This document shows positions 50,865-59,153 of a DNA stretch of 64,000 bases, piece by piece (position 1 is the stretch's first letter; every line of letters begins with the position of its first letter). The notes under the pieces were generated by a model. It did no database searches. It was not told where the DNA came from and saw only the letters and a program-made list of their open reading frames with translations. This DNA comes from Saccharopolyspora kobensis (GTDB lineage Bacteria > Actinomycetota > Actinomycetes > Mycobacteriales > Pseudonocardiaceae). The position numbers and the translations under genes are program-made. The stretch covers positions 558,001 through 622,000 of the forward strand of contig NZ_FNVB01000004.1 of assembly GCF_900108315.1 (NCBI RefSeq), read 5' to 3'.

Positions 50865-52326
50865 CCGCGAGCAGCCCGGTGGCGGCTCCGAGGCCGAGCA
50901 TCCCCAGGTGCAGCTGCGGGAGGTCGACGACGCCGATCCGGTCGAACACGTTGGTGCTGCCGTCGATGGCGAGCTGCCCCGGTTCGGGAAAGGCGATCAG
51001 CCCCCACCCGCCGCGTTCGGCGAACAGGCCCGGCTCGACCTGGTCCCAGTCCTTCGGCCCGCCGGACAGACCGGTCGTGCGGATGCTGCCGTCGCCGTTG
51101 GCGGTGACGTGCACCGGCTCCCGCCACAGCGCCTTGACCTTGTACATGCTGAACCGGCTGGTCCGCCCGGCCTGGTACCAGCCGGTGTACTGGTCGACGT
51201 CGGCGTGGATCGGCGTGCGCGGGGCGGGTGCCTTCGCCGGGAGGTAGGTGTCGACGAGCGCCTCCACGAGCTCGATGCCGTCGATTCCCTCGCCGCCCTT
51301 GCCGTCGCCGTTGGAGACGACGTTGATGCCGAGGTCGAGCTCCGGCACGAACAGCATGTAGGAGTTCATGCCGGGCATCTCGCCGCCCTTGAACAGCAGC
51401 GGGTGACCGTTGTGCTGGATGTGCTCGAAGACGAAGCCGATGCCGCGCAGCCCCGGGTGCTCGGTGTGCTGCTGGCGCTGCATCTCCGCAGCGATGCCGG
51501 GGCCGAGCCTGGGATCGCGGGTGAGCTGGGCGAGCATGTAGCGGCCCATGTCGGCGGGCGTGGAAGTCGGGCCGGTGCCGCCGGGGATCATGTAGCCGCA
51601 GGTCGCCTCGGTGGGCGTGCCATCGCCGAGGTGGGCGACGGTGTCGCCCTTGCCGCCGCAGCGGGCGTCGGAGTCGTTCATGCCGAGCGGCCGGAAGACG
51701 TGCTGCTCGACGTAATCGGCGTAGGGCATGCCGGAGGCGATCTCGACCAGGTGACCGGCCAGCGCGATGCCGTAGTTGTTGTAGACCACGCCCGATCCCG
51801 GCGGCCTGACCCGGGCGGGCTGGTACTCGGCCAGTCCTTCCGCGAGCGGTTCCTGGTGGGCCAGCATCCCGACCATGTGGTCCTCGTCGAACCCGGCCGT
51901 GTAGGTGAGCAGGTGCCGCAGCGTGATCGGCTGCCCGGGGTAGGTGTCCTCGATCTGGAACGTGCTCAGGTACTCGTTGACGTCGGTGTCGAGGTCCAGC
52001 TTGCCCTCGTGCACCAGTTGCAGCGCGGCCTGCGCGGTGAACAGCTTGGCCTGCGAGCCGACGAGGAACCGGCTGCGGTCCGGGTCGACCGGGATCCCCT
52101 TCTCGACGTCGGCCAGCCCGTAGCCCTTGTTGATGATCTGCTCGCCACCGGCGATCACGGTGACGGCAGCGCCGGGAATCCCCTCCTCGGCCATGGCGGC
52201 GGCGACGTGGTCGTCGATCCACTCCTCGAGTCCCGTGAGACCGGGTGGCGGCGCGGCCAGCGCCGGGGCCGGTGCCGTCAGCACGGCGGCCACGGCCAGC
52301 AGGCCGGCCAGCAGTCGTTTGATCAT
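50851..52326 (-). CDS. serine hydrolase (beta-lactamase/DD-peptidase fold), exported
   Basis: 491 residues with a signal peptide (LLAGLLAVAAVLTAPAPALA). Catalytic S-x-x-K is VGSQAKLFTA near residue 90; the second motif is VVYNNYGIALAG (Y-x-N). The C-terminal part after residue 380 is a lipocalin-like extension, ending in one hydrophobic segment (LHLGMLGLGAATGLLAV). Relatives often have several membrane helices here, so this end looks cut at the junction with the response regulator. ATG 52326; longer start gives Arg-rich sequence. Confidence 0.87.
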   Translation of the reverse strand: MIKRLLAGLLAVAAVLTAPAPALAAPPPGLTGLEEWIDDHVAAAMAEEGIPGAAVTVIAGGEQIINKGYGLADVEKGIPVDPDRSRFLVGSQAKLFTAQAALQLVHEGKLDLDTDVNEYLSTFQIEDTYPGQPITLRHLLTYTAGFDEDHMVGMLAHQEPLAEGLAEYQPARVRPPGSGVVYNNYGIALAGHLVEIASGMPYADYVEQHVFRPLGMNDSDARCGGKGDTVAHLGDGTPTEATCGYMIPGGTGPTSTPADMGRYMLAQLTRDPRLGPGIAAEMQRQQHTEHPGLRGIGFVFEHIQHNGHPLLFKGGEMPGMNSYMLFVPELDLGINVVSNGDGKGGEGIDGIELVEALVDTYLPAKAPAPRTPIHADVDQYTGWYQAGRTSRFSMYKVKALWREPVHVTANGDGSIRTTGLSGGPKDWDQVEPGLFAERGGWGLIAFPEPGQLAIDGSTNVFDRIGVVDLPQLHLGMLGLGAATGLLAVARR

Positions 52327-52410
52327 GCCTGCCAGCTTCGGGCGCGCACCCGCTCCGGCACATCGCCGACGCGACCGATCACGCATCGGTCGCGTCGGCG
52401 ATACCGGGCA

Positions 52411-54351
52411 TCACTGGCCGCGGAGGAAGGCCTCCACGGTCTCCTTCGTGACCACCTGGACCGGGATGTTGGTCGGGGCGCCGGGGCCGAGGTCGTGGGC
52501 GCGGGCCGCGCGGACCGCCTGCTCCACCGCCGCCTTGCCGAGCAGCTTCGGCTGCTGGGCCACGTCGGCGCTCTCGGTGCCCGCCTGGACCGCCGCCAGG
52601 CCCTCCGGTGTTCCGTCGAAGCCGACGACCTTGACGTCGGTGCCCGCTCGAGAGCCCAGCGCCGTGATCGCGCCCAGCGCCATCTCGTCGTTGGCCGCGA
52701 AGACACCGCGGATCTCCGGGTGGGCCTGCGCGATGTTCTGCATGACGTCCAGCGCCCGGGTGCGGTCGAAGTCCGCAGGCTGCGAGGCAACCACCTGGAT
52801 GCCCGGGTGGTTGCGGATCTCCTCGGTGAAGCCCTGGCCGCGTTCCCGCGCCGCGGACGTGCCGGGCTGGCCCTCCAGCACCGCCACCGGACCGGAGCCG
52901 ACCAGCTGCGCCAGCTGCTGCGCGGCCAGGCGGCCACCGGCGAGGTTGTCGGAGGCGACGGTGGTGACCACGATGCCGTCGCTGGGCGCGCGATCCACGC
53001 CGATCACCGGGATCTCCGCCGCGTTCGCCGCCTGCACCGAGGGCACCACCGCGTCGGAGTCCACCGGGTTGACCACGATCGCGTCCACGTTCTGCGCGAT
53101 CGCGTTCTGCACCGCGTTCGCCTGCTGCGAGGCGTCCTCGGAGGCGTCGGTGACGCGCAGGTCGACGCCGAGCCGATCGGCTTCCTCCTGCGCGCCCTCG
53201 CGCAGGTCGACGAAGAACGGGTTGTTCAAAGTGGACACCGACAGCGCGATCTGCAGCCGCCCGTCGTCGGCGGCGTTCTGCCGCTGGTAGACCGCCCAGC
53301 CCGCGGCCACCACCAGCAGCGCGGTCACCGCCGCCGTCGCACGGCGGACCGCCGGTGTGCGCAGCAGCCCCGGGCCGCGCCGCCCGCTGCGCCGACGCTG
53401 GCGCACGGTGTCGAACAGCACCGCCGCGGCGATCACCGCACCGATGACGACCTGCTGCCAGAACGCCGAGACGTCCAGCAGGTTCAGGCCGTTGCGCAGC
53501 ACCGCGAGGATCAGCGCGCCGACGAAGGTGCCCAGCGCGGATCCGACACCACCGGCCAGGCTCGCGCCACCGATCACCACCGCTGCGATCGCGTCCAGCT
53601 CGTAGCCGGTGCCCGCCTCGGGCTGCGCGGAGGACAGCCGAGCCGCGAGCAGGATGCCCGCCACCGCGGCGAACAGCCCTGACAGCGCGTAGATCAGCAG
53701 CCGCTGGCGGGTCACCTTGATGCCGGAGAGCCGCGCCGCCTCGGCGTTGCCGCCGATCGCGTACATCGCGCGCCCGGTGTAGGTGCGCCGCAGCACGAAC
53801 GCCGTGATCAGCCCGATCGCCAGCATCACCAGCACCGGGTAGGGGAGCACCCCGAACAGCTCGCCGCTGCCGATCTCGGTCAGCCAGCCGTCCACCCCGA
53901 TCGGCCTGCCGTCGGAGATGACCAGTGCCAGGCCGCGCGCCACGCTGAGCATCGCCAGCGTGGCGATGAACGGCGGGACCCGCCCGGCGGTGATCAGCAC
54001 ACCGCTGGCCAGCCCGGCCAGCGCACCAGCGGCCAGGCCGACCGGGACGGCCAGCCACAGCGGCAGCCCGGCCGAGGTCACCGCCCAGCCGGTCGCGATC
54101 CCGGCCAGCCCGGCGACGCTGCCCACCGACAGGTCGATGCCGCCGCTGACGATCACGAACGTCATGCCGAACGCCAGCACCGCCACCACGGACGCCTGCA
54201 CGCCCACGTTGAGCAGGTTGTTCGCGGTCAGGAAGTCCGGTGACAACAGCGCCAGCAGGACCACCAGCACGACCAGCCCGCCGAGCGGTCCGCCGGCGCG
54301 GCCGAGCGCGGCCCGCCAGCGCGGGGTGGTGCCGACCTCGTTGTCAGGCAT
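52411..54351 (-). CDS. sugar ABC transporter: permease fused to substrate-binding protein
   Basis: 646 residues. Residues 1-318 are an RbsC-type permease (VSGGIDLSVGSVAGLAGIAT, VIGGASLAGGVGSALGTFVG). An extra membrane segment (about 340-354) then anchors a complete RbsB-type binding domain (365-640; ALSVSTLNNPFFVDLREGAQ, VFAANDEMALGAITALG). Binding protein and channel are thus one chain, with the binding domain held at the outer membrane face. ATG 54351 follows GGAG and overlaps the ATPase gene by 8 bp. The sugar is probably a pentose or similar, not certain. Confidence 0.93.
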   Translation of the reverse strand: MPDNEVGTTPRWRAALGRAGGPLGGLVVLVVLLALLSPDFLTANNLLNVGVQASVVAVLAFGMTFVIVSGGIDLSVGSVAGLAGIATGWAVTSAGLPLWLAVPVGLAAGALAGLASGVLITAGRVPPFIATLAMLSVARGLALVISDGRPIGVDGWLTEIGSGELFGVLPYPVLVMLAIGLITAFVLRRTYTGRAMYAIGGNAEAARLSGIKVTRQRLLIYALSGLFAAVAGILLAARLSSAQPEAGTGYELDAIAAVVIGGASLAGGVGSALGTFVGALILAVLRNGLNLLDVSAFWQQVVIGAVIAAAVLFDTVRQRRRSGRRGPGLLRTPAVRRATAAVTALLVVAAGWAVYQRQNAADDGRLQIALSVSTLNNPFFVDLREGAQEEADRLGVDLRVTDASEDASQQANAVQNAIAQNVDAIVVNPVDSDAVVPSVQAANAAEIPVIGVDRAPSDGIVVTTVASDNLAGGRLAAQQLAQLVGSGPVAVLEGQPGTSAARERGQGFTEEIRNHPGIQVVASQPADFDRTRALDVMQNIAQAHPEIRGVFAANDEMALGAITALGSRAGTDVKVVGFDGTPEGLAAVQAGTESADVAQQPKLLGKAAVEQAVRAARAHDLGPGAPTNIPVQVVTKETVEAFLRGQ

Positions 54352-55855
54352 CGCTTTCTCCTCCGGTGTGCTCCGCCGAGACGGCGAGCGCCAGCACGCG
54401 CTCCTGGGTCGCCTCGGCACCGTTCAGCTCGCCGCGCAGCCGTCCGTCGGCCAGCACCAGCACCCGGTCGCTGAGGCCGAGCAGCTCGGGCAGGTCGCTG
54501 GAGACGACGAGCACCGTGGTGCCCGCGCGGGCGAGTTCGTTGATGAGTTCGTAGATCTCGGCGCGGGCGCCGACGTCGATGCCGCGGGTGGGCTCGTCGA
54601 GGATGAGCACCCGCGGTTGGGCCAGCAGCCACTTGCCGATGACGATCTTCTGCTGGTTGCCGCCGGAGAGGGTCAGCGCGGGCTGGTCCAGCCCGGCGGT
54701 GCGGATCCGCAGCCGCTGCACCGACTCCGCGGCCGCGCGCCGCTGCCCGGCCAGGTCGACCAGCCCGGCCCGGGTGCGGTCGGAAAGCGTTGCCAGACCC
54801 AGGTTCTCGGCCACCGACGCGCCCAGCACCAGGCCCTGACCGGCCCGGTCCTCGGGAACCAGCGCGAGCCCGGCGGCGCGGGCCGCGGCGATGTCGCCGG
54901 ACGGGATTCGCTCGCCGCCGACCAGCACTTCGCCCTCGTCGTAGCCGTCGGCGCCGAACAGCGCGCGCACCAGCTCGGTGCGTCCCGCGCCGACCAGGCC
55001 GCCGATGCCGACCACCTCGCCGGCCCGCGCGGTGAAGCCGATGTCGGCCAGCACGCCGTGGCTGGTCAGCCCGCGGACCTCCAGCTGCACTTCGCCGATC
55101 TCGGCCTCGCGCGGCGGGTACTGGTGGTCGACGGTGCGGCCGACCATGAGCCGGACCAGCTCGTCCGGATCGGTGTCCGCGGGCACCTCGGCGACCTTGG
55201 CGCCGTCGCGCAGCACGCTGACCCGGTCGCCGATCTCGGCGACCTCGCCGAGCAGGTGGGAGATGAACACCACGCCGACGCCCTGCGCGGTGAGGTCGCC
55301 GACGATGCCGAACAGCCGGTCCACCTCGGCGCGGCTGAGCACCGCGGTCGGCTCGTCCATGATCAGGAAGCGGGTGTCCAGGCTGAGCGCCTTGGCGATC
55401 TCCACCAGCTGCCGGTGCGCGACGCCGAGCTCTCCGACCACGGCGTCCACGTGCAGGTCGAGGCCCATGCGCTCGATCAGCTCGGCGGCCCGGCGGCGCA
55501 TCGCGCGGCGGTCGATCACGCCGAAGCGGCGCGGCGGCCGGCCCAGGTAGATGTTCTCGGCCACGGTCAGCTGGGGGACCAGCGCCATCTCCTGGTGGAT
55601 GGTGGCGATGCCCAGCCGCTCGGCGTCCTCCGGGCCGTGGAACCGCACCGGGCGGCCGTCCACCCGGATCTCGCCGGTGTCCGGCCGGTGCGCGCCGGCG
55701 ATCATCTTGATCAGCGTGCTCTTGCCGGCGCCGTTCTCGCCGAGCAGCACGTGCACCTCGCCGGGGCGCAGGTCGAAGTCCACCGCGTCCAGGGCGCGCA
55801 CACCGGGGTAGGTCTTGGAGACCCCGATCAGCTCCAGGTGCCCGTCGTCGGCCAT
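54344..55855 (-). CDS. sugar ABC transporter ATP-binding protein (RbsA type)
   Basis: 503 residues, two fused ATPase domains. Domain 1: Walker A LLGENGAGKSTLIK, Walker B FLIMDEPTAVLS. Domain 2: degenerate Walker A GLVGAGRTELVR, signature LTLSGGNQQKIVIGKWL, Walker B VLILDEPTRGIDVG. This asymmetry is usual for RbsA/MglA proteins. It powers the fused permease encoded next (8-bp overlap). GGAG lies nine bases before ATG 55855. LacI-type operators lie upstream. Confidence 0.95.
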   Translation of the reverse strand: MADDGHLELIGVSKTYPGVRALDAVDFDLRPGEVHVLLGENGAGKSTLIKMIAGAHRPDTGEIRVDGRPVRFHGPEDAERLGIATIHQEMALVPQLTVAENIYLGRPPRRFGVIDRRAMRRRAAELIERMGLDLHVDAVVGELGVAHRQLVEIAKALSLDTRFLIMDEPTAVLSRAEVDRLFGIVGDLTAQGVGVVFISHLLGEVAEIGDRVSVLRDGAKVAEVPADTDPDELVRLMVGRTVDHQYPPREAEIGEVQLEVRGLTSHGVLADIGFTARAGEVVGIGGLVGAGRTELVRALFGADGYDEGEVLVGGERIPSGDIAAARAAGLALVPEDRAGQGLVLGASVAENLGLATLSDRTRAGLVDLAGQRRAAAESVQRLRIRTAGLDQPALTLSGGNQQKIVIGKWLLAQPRVLILDEPTRGIDVGARAEIYELINELARAGTTVLVVSSDLPELLGLSDRVLVLADGRLRGELNGAEATQERVLALAVSAEHTGGESDA

Positions 55856-55890
55856 CACCGTCAGCTCCACTCGTCGTTGAGCGCGGAAAC

Positions 55891-55973
55891 TGTAATCGGT
55901 TTCCGTAGCTGGGCCACGATGAACCATGGGAGATCTGCTGTCAAGCGGCACAACGGCTGCGAAACCGATTACA
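55891..55973. promoter_or_regulatory. pair of LacI-family operators
   Basis: TGTAATCGGTTTC (55891-55903) and its exact reverse complement GAAACCGATTACA (55961-55973) lie 70 bp apart in the gap between the transporter operon and the lacI-type gene. Each has the central CG and flanking A/T of LacI-family sites. The spacing, about seven helical turns, would allow one tetramer to bind both. Confidence 0.85.
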
Positions 55974-56027
55974 CTCCGATCGGCCGCGGCGCGACGGTGC
56001 GCCCCGGCTGCGAGCGGAGGAGGTGGC

Positions 56028-57005
56028 GTGGGCGTCACGATCCACGATGTGGCGGCGCGGGCCGGGGTCTCGGTGGCGACCGCGTCGCGCGCGATGTCCG
56101 GGCAGCGCGGCGTGCGGGCGGAGAACCGCGACAAGGTGCTCGCGGCGGCGCGCGAGCTCGACTACGAGCCCAACGTCGTGGCGGCATCGCTGCGCAGCCG
56201 CACCACGCACACCATCGGCATGGTCGTGCCCCGCATCGCCAACCCGTTCTTCGCCACGCTCGTCGAGTCGATCGAGAAGCAGCTGCACGACGGCCAGCGC
56301 AGCCTGCTGCTGGCCAACTCGCACTACGAGCCGGAGGTCGAGCAGCGCCAGGTGCGCGCCCTGCTGGACCGCCGCGTCGACGCGCTGATCCTGATCCCGT
56401 GCCACCGCGAGCGCAGCGGCGAAGTGCTGGCCACGGCGGCGGCGCGCATCCCGGTGATCCAGCTCGACCTGCGGGTCGACGGTTTCGCGAGCAGCTGGGT
56501 CGGCGTGGACAACGAGGCAGGTGTCTGGCAGGTGGTGCGGCACCTGACCGAGCGCGGTGCGAAGCGCCTGGTGTTCGTGGGCGCGCAGCCGACCGACTCG
56601 GCCGCCCAGGCCCGTCTCGACGGCTACCGGCGCGCGGCGGGCGACGGGGATGACGTGCTGCTGGGCGATTTCAGCAAGGAGTGGGGCCAGCGGGCGGCGA
56701 AACTGCTGCTGCAGCGCGGTGAACTGCCCGACGGCATCGTCTGCGGCAACGACACGATCGCGCTGGGCGTGCTCGGCGAGCTGGCGAGCAACGACGTCCG
56801 GGTGCCGCAGGACGTCTTGGTCGCGGGCTTCGACGACATCCCCTACGCGGAGCTCTCCCGCCCGGCCCTGACCACGGTCCGCCAGCCGCAGGAGCAGATC
56901 GCGGCCGAAGCGGTCCGCATCCTCGACGCCCGCCTGGCCGACGACGCGGCGACTCCCCGCAGCACGGCGATCACCCCGGAACTCATCGTCCGATCTTCGA
57001 CGTGA
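56028..57005 (+). CDS. LacI-family transcriptional regulator
   Basis: 325 residues. Helix-turn-helix VTIHDVAARAGVSVATASRA with hinge LDYEPNVVAASLRSRTTHTI; periplasmic-binding-like effector domain (VVPRIANPFFATLVESIEKQ; GIVCGNDTIALGVLGELASN). Divergent from the RbsA-type operon, which it should repress until its sugar is present. GTG 56028 follows GGAGGAGG. Confidence 0.95.
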   Translation: MGVTIHDVAARAGVSVATASRAMSGQRGVRAENRDKVLAAARELDYEPNVVAASLRSRTTHTIGMVVPRIANPFFATLVESIEKQLHDGQRSLLLANSHYEPEVEQRQVRALLDRRVDALILIPCHRERSGEVLATAAARIPVIQLDLRVDGFASSWVGVDNEAGVWQVVRHLTERGAKRLVFVGAQPTDSAAQARLDGYRRAAGDGDDVLLGDFSKEWGQRAAKLLLQRGELPDGIVCGNDTIALGVLGELASNDVRVPQDVLVAGFDDIPYAELSRPALTTVRQPQEQIAAEAVRILDARLADDAATPRSTAITPELIVRSST

Positions 57006-57150
57006 GATGCAGTTTCGGAGAAAACCGCAGTGCATCGCAACGGCGCCGACTGAGGAGGTGGGTGCCCGCACACGGGTGCCCGCACGTCGGTGGCCAGGCG
57101 CCGGACAGCCCGAGGACGTGGGTAACCGGCTCCGTCCGGGTGAGTCATGC

Positions 57151-57290
57151 CGCGATTTCAATGGAAATCGAAGGTCGAATTTCCATTGAAATCGCGTAGA
57201 TCCCGACACTCGTCGGCATGTCGGGGGACGACGCGCCGACGAGGTGCAAGTTCAATTGAAATCGGACGTCTGATTTCAATTGAAGTTGCG
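57151..57290 (+). repeat. composite palindrome element, copy D (140 bp)
   Basis: Palindrome 1 (57151-57196) has arms CGCGATTTCAATGGAAAT and ATTTCCATTGAAATCGCG; a 48-bp spacer holds a 15-bp hairpin (CTCGTCGGCATGTCG 57209-57223 with 57229-57243; two imperfect pairs); palindrome 2 (57245-57290) has arms around TTCAATTGAA with one mismatch. Module lengths 46-48-46 are identical to copy A. It lies between the LacI gene and an M50 peptidase gene; the rest of 57006-57361 shows nothing else. Confidence 0.9.
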
Positions 57291-57361
57291 CGGCGGTCTG
57301 CCGGTGGGAGCGGCCGGATGCCTCGGCTAGGCTGGGGCGCGATCCCAACCCCGAACGCCAG

Positions 57362-58078
57362 GTGTCTACTGTGGACGAATTAGTGCGGGAGTGGTCCGCG
57401 CAGCTGCTCGACTCGGGCAACGTCGCCGCCCTCATCGCCGGTCTGGTCTCCCTGGTCCTGGTGCTCAACCGGACCACCTGGCTGCCGCTGCGCAACGTCG
57501 TGACCATCGCGCACGAGGGCGGGCACGCGGTGGTCGCGCTGCTCAGCGGGCGCAAGCTCAACGGCATCCGGCTGCACTCCGACACCTCCGGGCTCACCGT
57601 GTCGACCGGCAAGGCGACCGGACCGGGCATGGTCCTCACCCTCTTCGCCGGGTACCCGGCGGTCTCCCTGCTCGGGCTGGGCGGCGCGTGGCTGGTCACC
57701 GTCGACCTTGCGCACGTGATGCTGTGGGGCTGCATCGCGCTGCTGGCGGCCATGCTGATCGCGATCCGCAACGCCTACGGCGTGCTGTCGATCCTGATGA
57801 CCGGCGGCGCGCTGTTCGCGGTCTCCTGGTTCGCCACCCCGGCCTGGCAGGCGCTGTGCTGCGCCCTGCTGAGCTGGTTCCTGCTCATCGGCGGGCTGCG
57901 GCCGATCTCCGAGCTGAGTCGCAAGCGCTCGTGCGGCCGGGCCGCCAACTCCGACGCCGACCAGCTCGCCCGCATGACGGGAGTGCTCGCCGGGCTGTGG
58001 CTGGTGCTCTGGTTCCTGCTCGGCCTCGTCGCCCTCGTGCTGGGCGGAACCTGGCTGCTGCTGATGCCGCAGGTGTGA
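57362..58078 (+). CDS. M50-family intramembrane metallopeptidase-like protein
   Basis: 238 residues, six or seven membrane segments. The metal motif is VVTIAHEGGHAVVALLSGRK (H-E-x-x-H); the later glycine-rich TLFAGYPAVSLLGLGGAWL fits the M50B-like family. C-terminal helices (TGVLAGLWLVLWFLLGLVAL) follow. Such proteins may cut membrane proteins, but a zinc-dependent role is inferred from the motif only. GTG 57362; a second GTG at 57371 is possible. Confidence 0.82.
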   Translation: MSTVDELVREWSAQLLDSGNVAALIAGLVSLVLVLNRTTWLPLRNVVTIAHEGGHAVVALLSGRKLNGIRLHSDTSGLTVSTGKATGPGMVLTLFAGYPAVSLLGLGGAWLVTVDLAHVMLWGCIALLAAMLIAIRNAYGVLSILMTGGALFAVSWFATPAWQALCCALLSWFLLIGGLRPISELSRKRSCGRAANSDADQLARMTGVLAGLWLVLWFLLGLVALVLGGTWLLLMPQV

Positions 58079-58124
58079 GGTTGCGCTCCTTGCCGGAGCT
58101 GGCGTTTTCTAGCAGCATCGCGGC

Positions 58125-59027
58125 GTGACGAGTGCTTCCAACGCCCTGGGCGGCGTGTTCCAGTTGACCGCGGACCTCCAGGTCAGCCGGGTCGGATTCG
58201 GCGCGATGCAGCTGGCCGGCCCCGGGGTGTTCGGCCCGCCCGCCGACCGCGACCGGGCGATCCGGGTGCTGCGGCGCGCCGCGGAACTGGGCATCGACCA
58301 CATCGACACCAGCGACTTCTACGGCCCGTGGGTGGTCAACGAGCTCATCGCCGAGGCGCTGCACCCCTACGCCGACGACCTCGTGCTCGCCACCAAGATC
58401 GGCGCCTACCGCGACCAGGAGGGCGGGTGGCTGCCGCTGAACCACCCGGACGCGCTCCGCGCCCAGGTGCACGACAACCTGCGCCGGCTGCGCCTGGAAG
58501 CGCTGGACCTGGTCTACCTGCGGCACACGGTGGACCGCGGGATCGCGCTGGCCGACCAGCTCGGTGCGCTGGCGGAGCTGCGCGAGCAGGGTCTGGTGCG
58601 CGCCATCGGACTGTCCAACGTGTCCGTCGAGCAGTACGAGGAAGCCAAGCGGCACACCGAGATCGCCGCGGTGCAGAACCTCTACAACGTGGTCAACCGC
58701 ACGGCGGCGGACCTGCTGGCCAAGACCGCCGAATCCGGTGCGGCGTTCGTCCCGTTCTTCCCGCTGGGCTCCGGTTTCGTCGAGAGCCGGGCGCGCGAGG
58801 ACGAGGTGCTGCGCGGGATCGCCGAGCGCCACGGCGCGACCCAGGCCCAGATCTCGCTGGCCTGGCTGCTGCGCCGCGCCGAGAACGTCCTGCTGATCCC
58901 GGGCACCTCCTCGCCCGAGCACCTGGAGGAGAACACCGCGGCGGTCGACGTCGAACTCTCCGAAGCCGACATCGCGGCGCTGAACGCGCTCGTCGCCGAA
59001 GGCGAAACGCTCGAAGAAGCGCACTGA
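58125..59027 (+). CDS. aldo/keto reductase
   Basis: 300 residues, (beta/alpha)8 barrel. Catalytic tetrad: Asp and Tyr in HIDTSDFYGPWVVNELIAEA, Lys in VLATKIGAYRD, His in LVYLRHTVD. The NADPH loop appears near the end as IPGTSSPEHLEENTAAVDV. It reduces an aldehyde or ketone with NADPH. GTG start. A hairpin of family 2 follows 33 bases after the stop. Confidence 0.94.
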   Translation: MTSASNALGGVFQLTADLQVSRVGFGAMQLAGPGVFGPPADRDRAIRVLRRAAELGIDHIDTSDFYGPWVVNELIAEALHPYADDLVLATKIGAYRDQEGGWLPLNHPDALRAQVHDNLRRLRLEALDLVYLRHTVDRGIALADQLGALAELREQGLVRAIGLSNVSVEQYEEAKRHTEIAAVQNLYNVVNRTAADLLAKTAESGAAFVPFFPLGSGFVESRAREDEVLRGIAERHGATQAQISLAWLLRRAENVLLIPGTSSPEHLEENTAAVDVELSEADIAALNALVAEGETLEEAH

Positions 59028-59060
59028 AGCGCACCGCGCTCCGTTTCCGCTGGTCAGGTG

Positions 59061-59104
59061 CCGTGAGTGCTTTGGGGCGCTATGGCACCCCAAAGCACTC
59101 ACGG
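59061..59104. repeat. dispersed hairpin family 2, copy 5
   Basis: Perfect 17-bp stem (CCGTGAGTGCTTTGGGG 59061-59077, complement 59088-59104), loop CGCTATGGCA. It lies between convergent aldo/keto reductase and GlxA-type genes and is well placed as a two-way terminator. Confidence 0.85.
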
Positions 59105-59153
59105 CAGCCACCTGCGGAACCGCAGCGCTGGTCGTGATCGGCTGTGGAAGCGT

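Noticed and set aside
50632-53682. A 1016-codon open frame on the plus strand
   Set aside because: It runs antisense to the response regulator, serine hydrolase and transporter genes, whose motifs are intact; the composition is that of a shadow frame.
53918-56653. A 911-codon open frame on the plus strand
   Set aside because: Antisense to the RbsA/permease genes and out of frame with the LacI gene; no recognisable domain.
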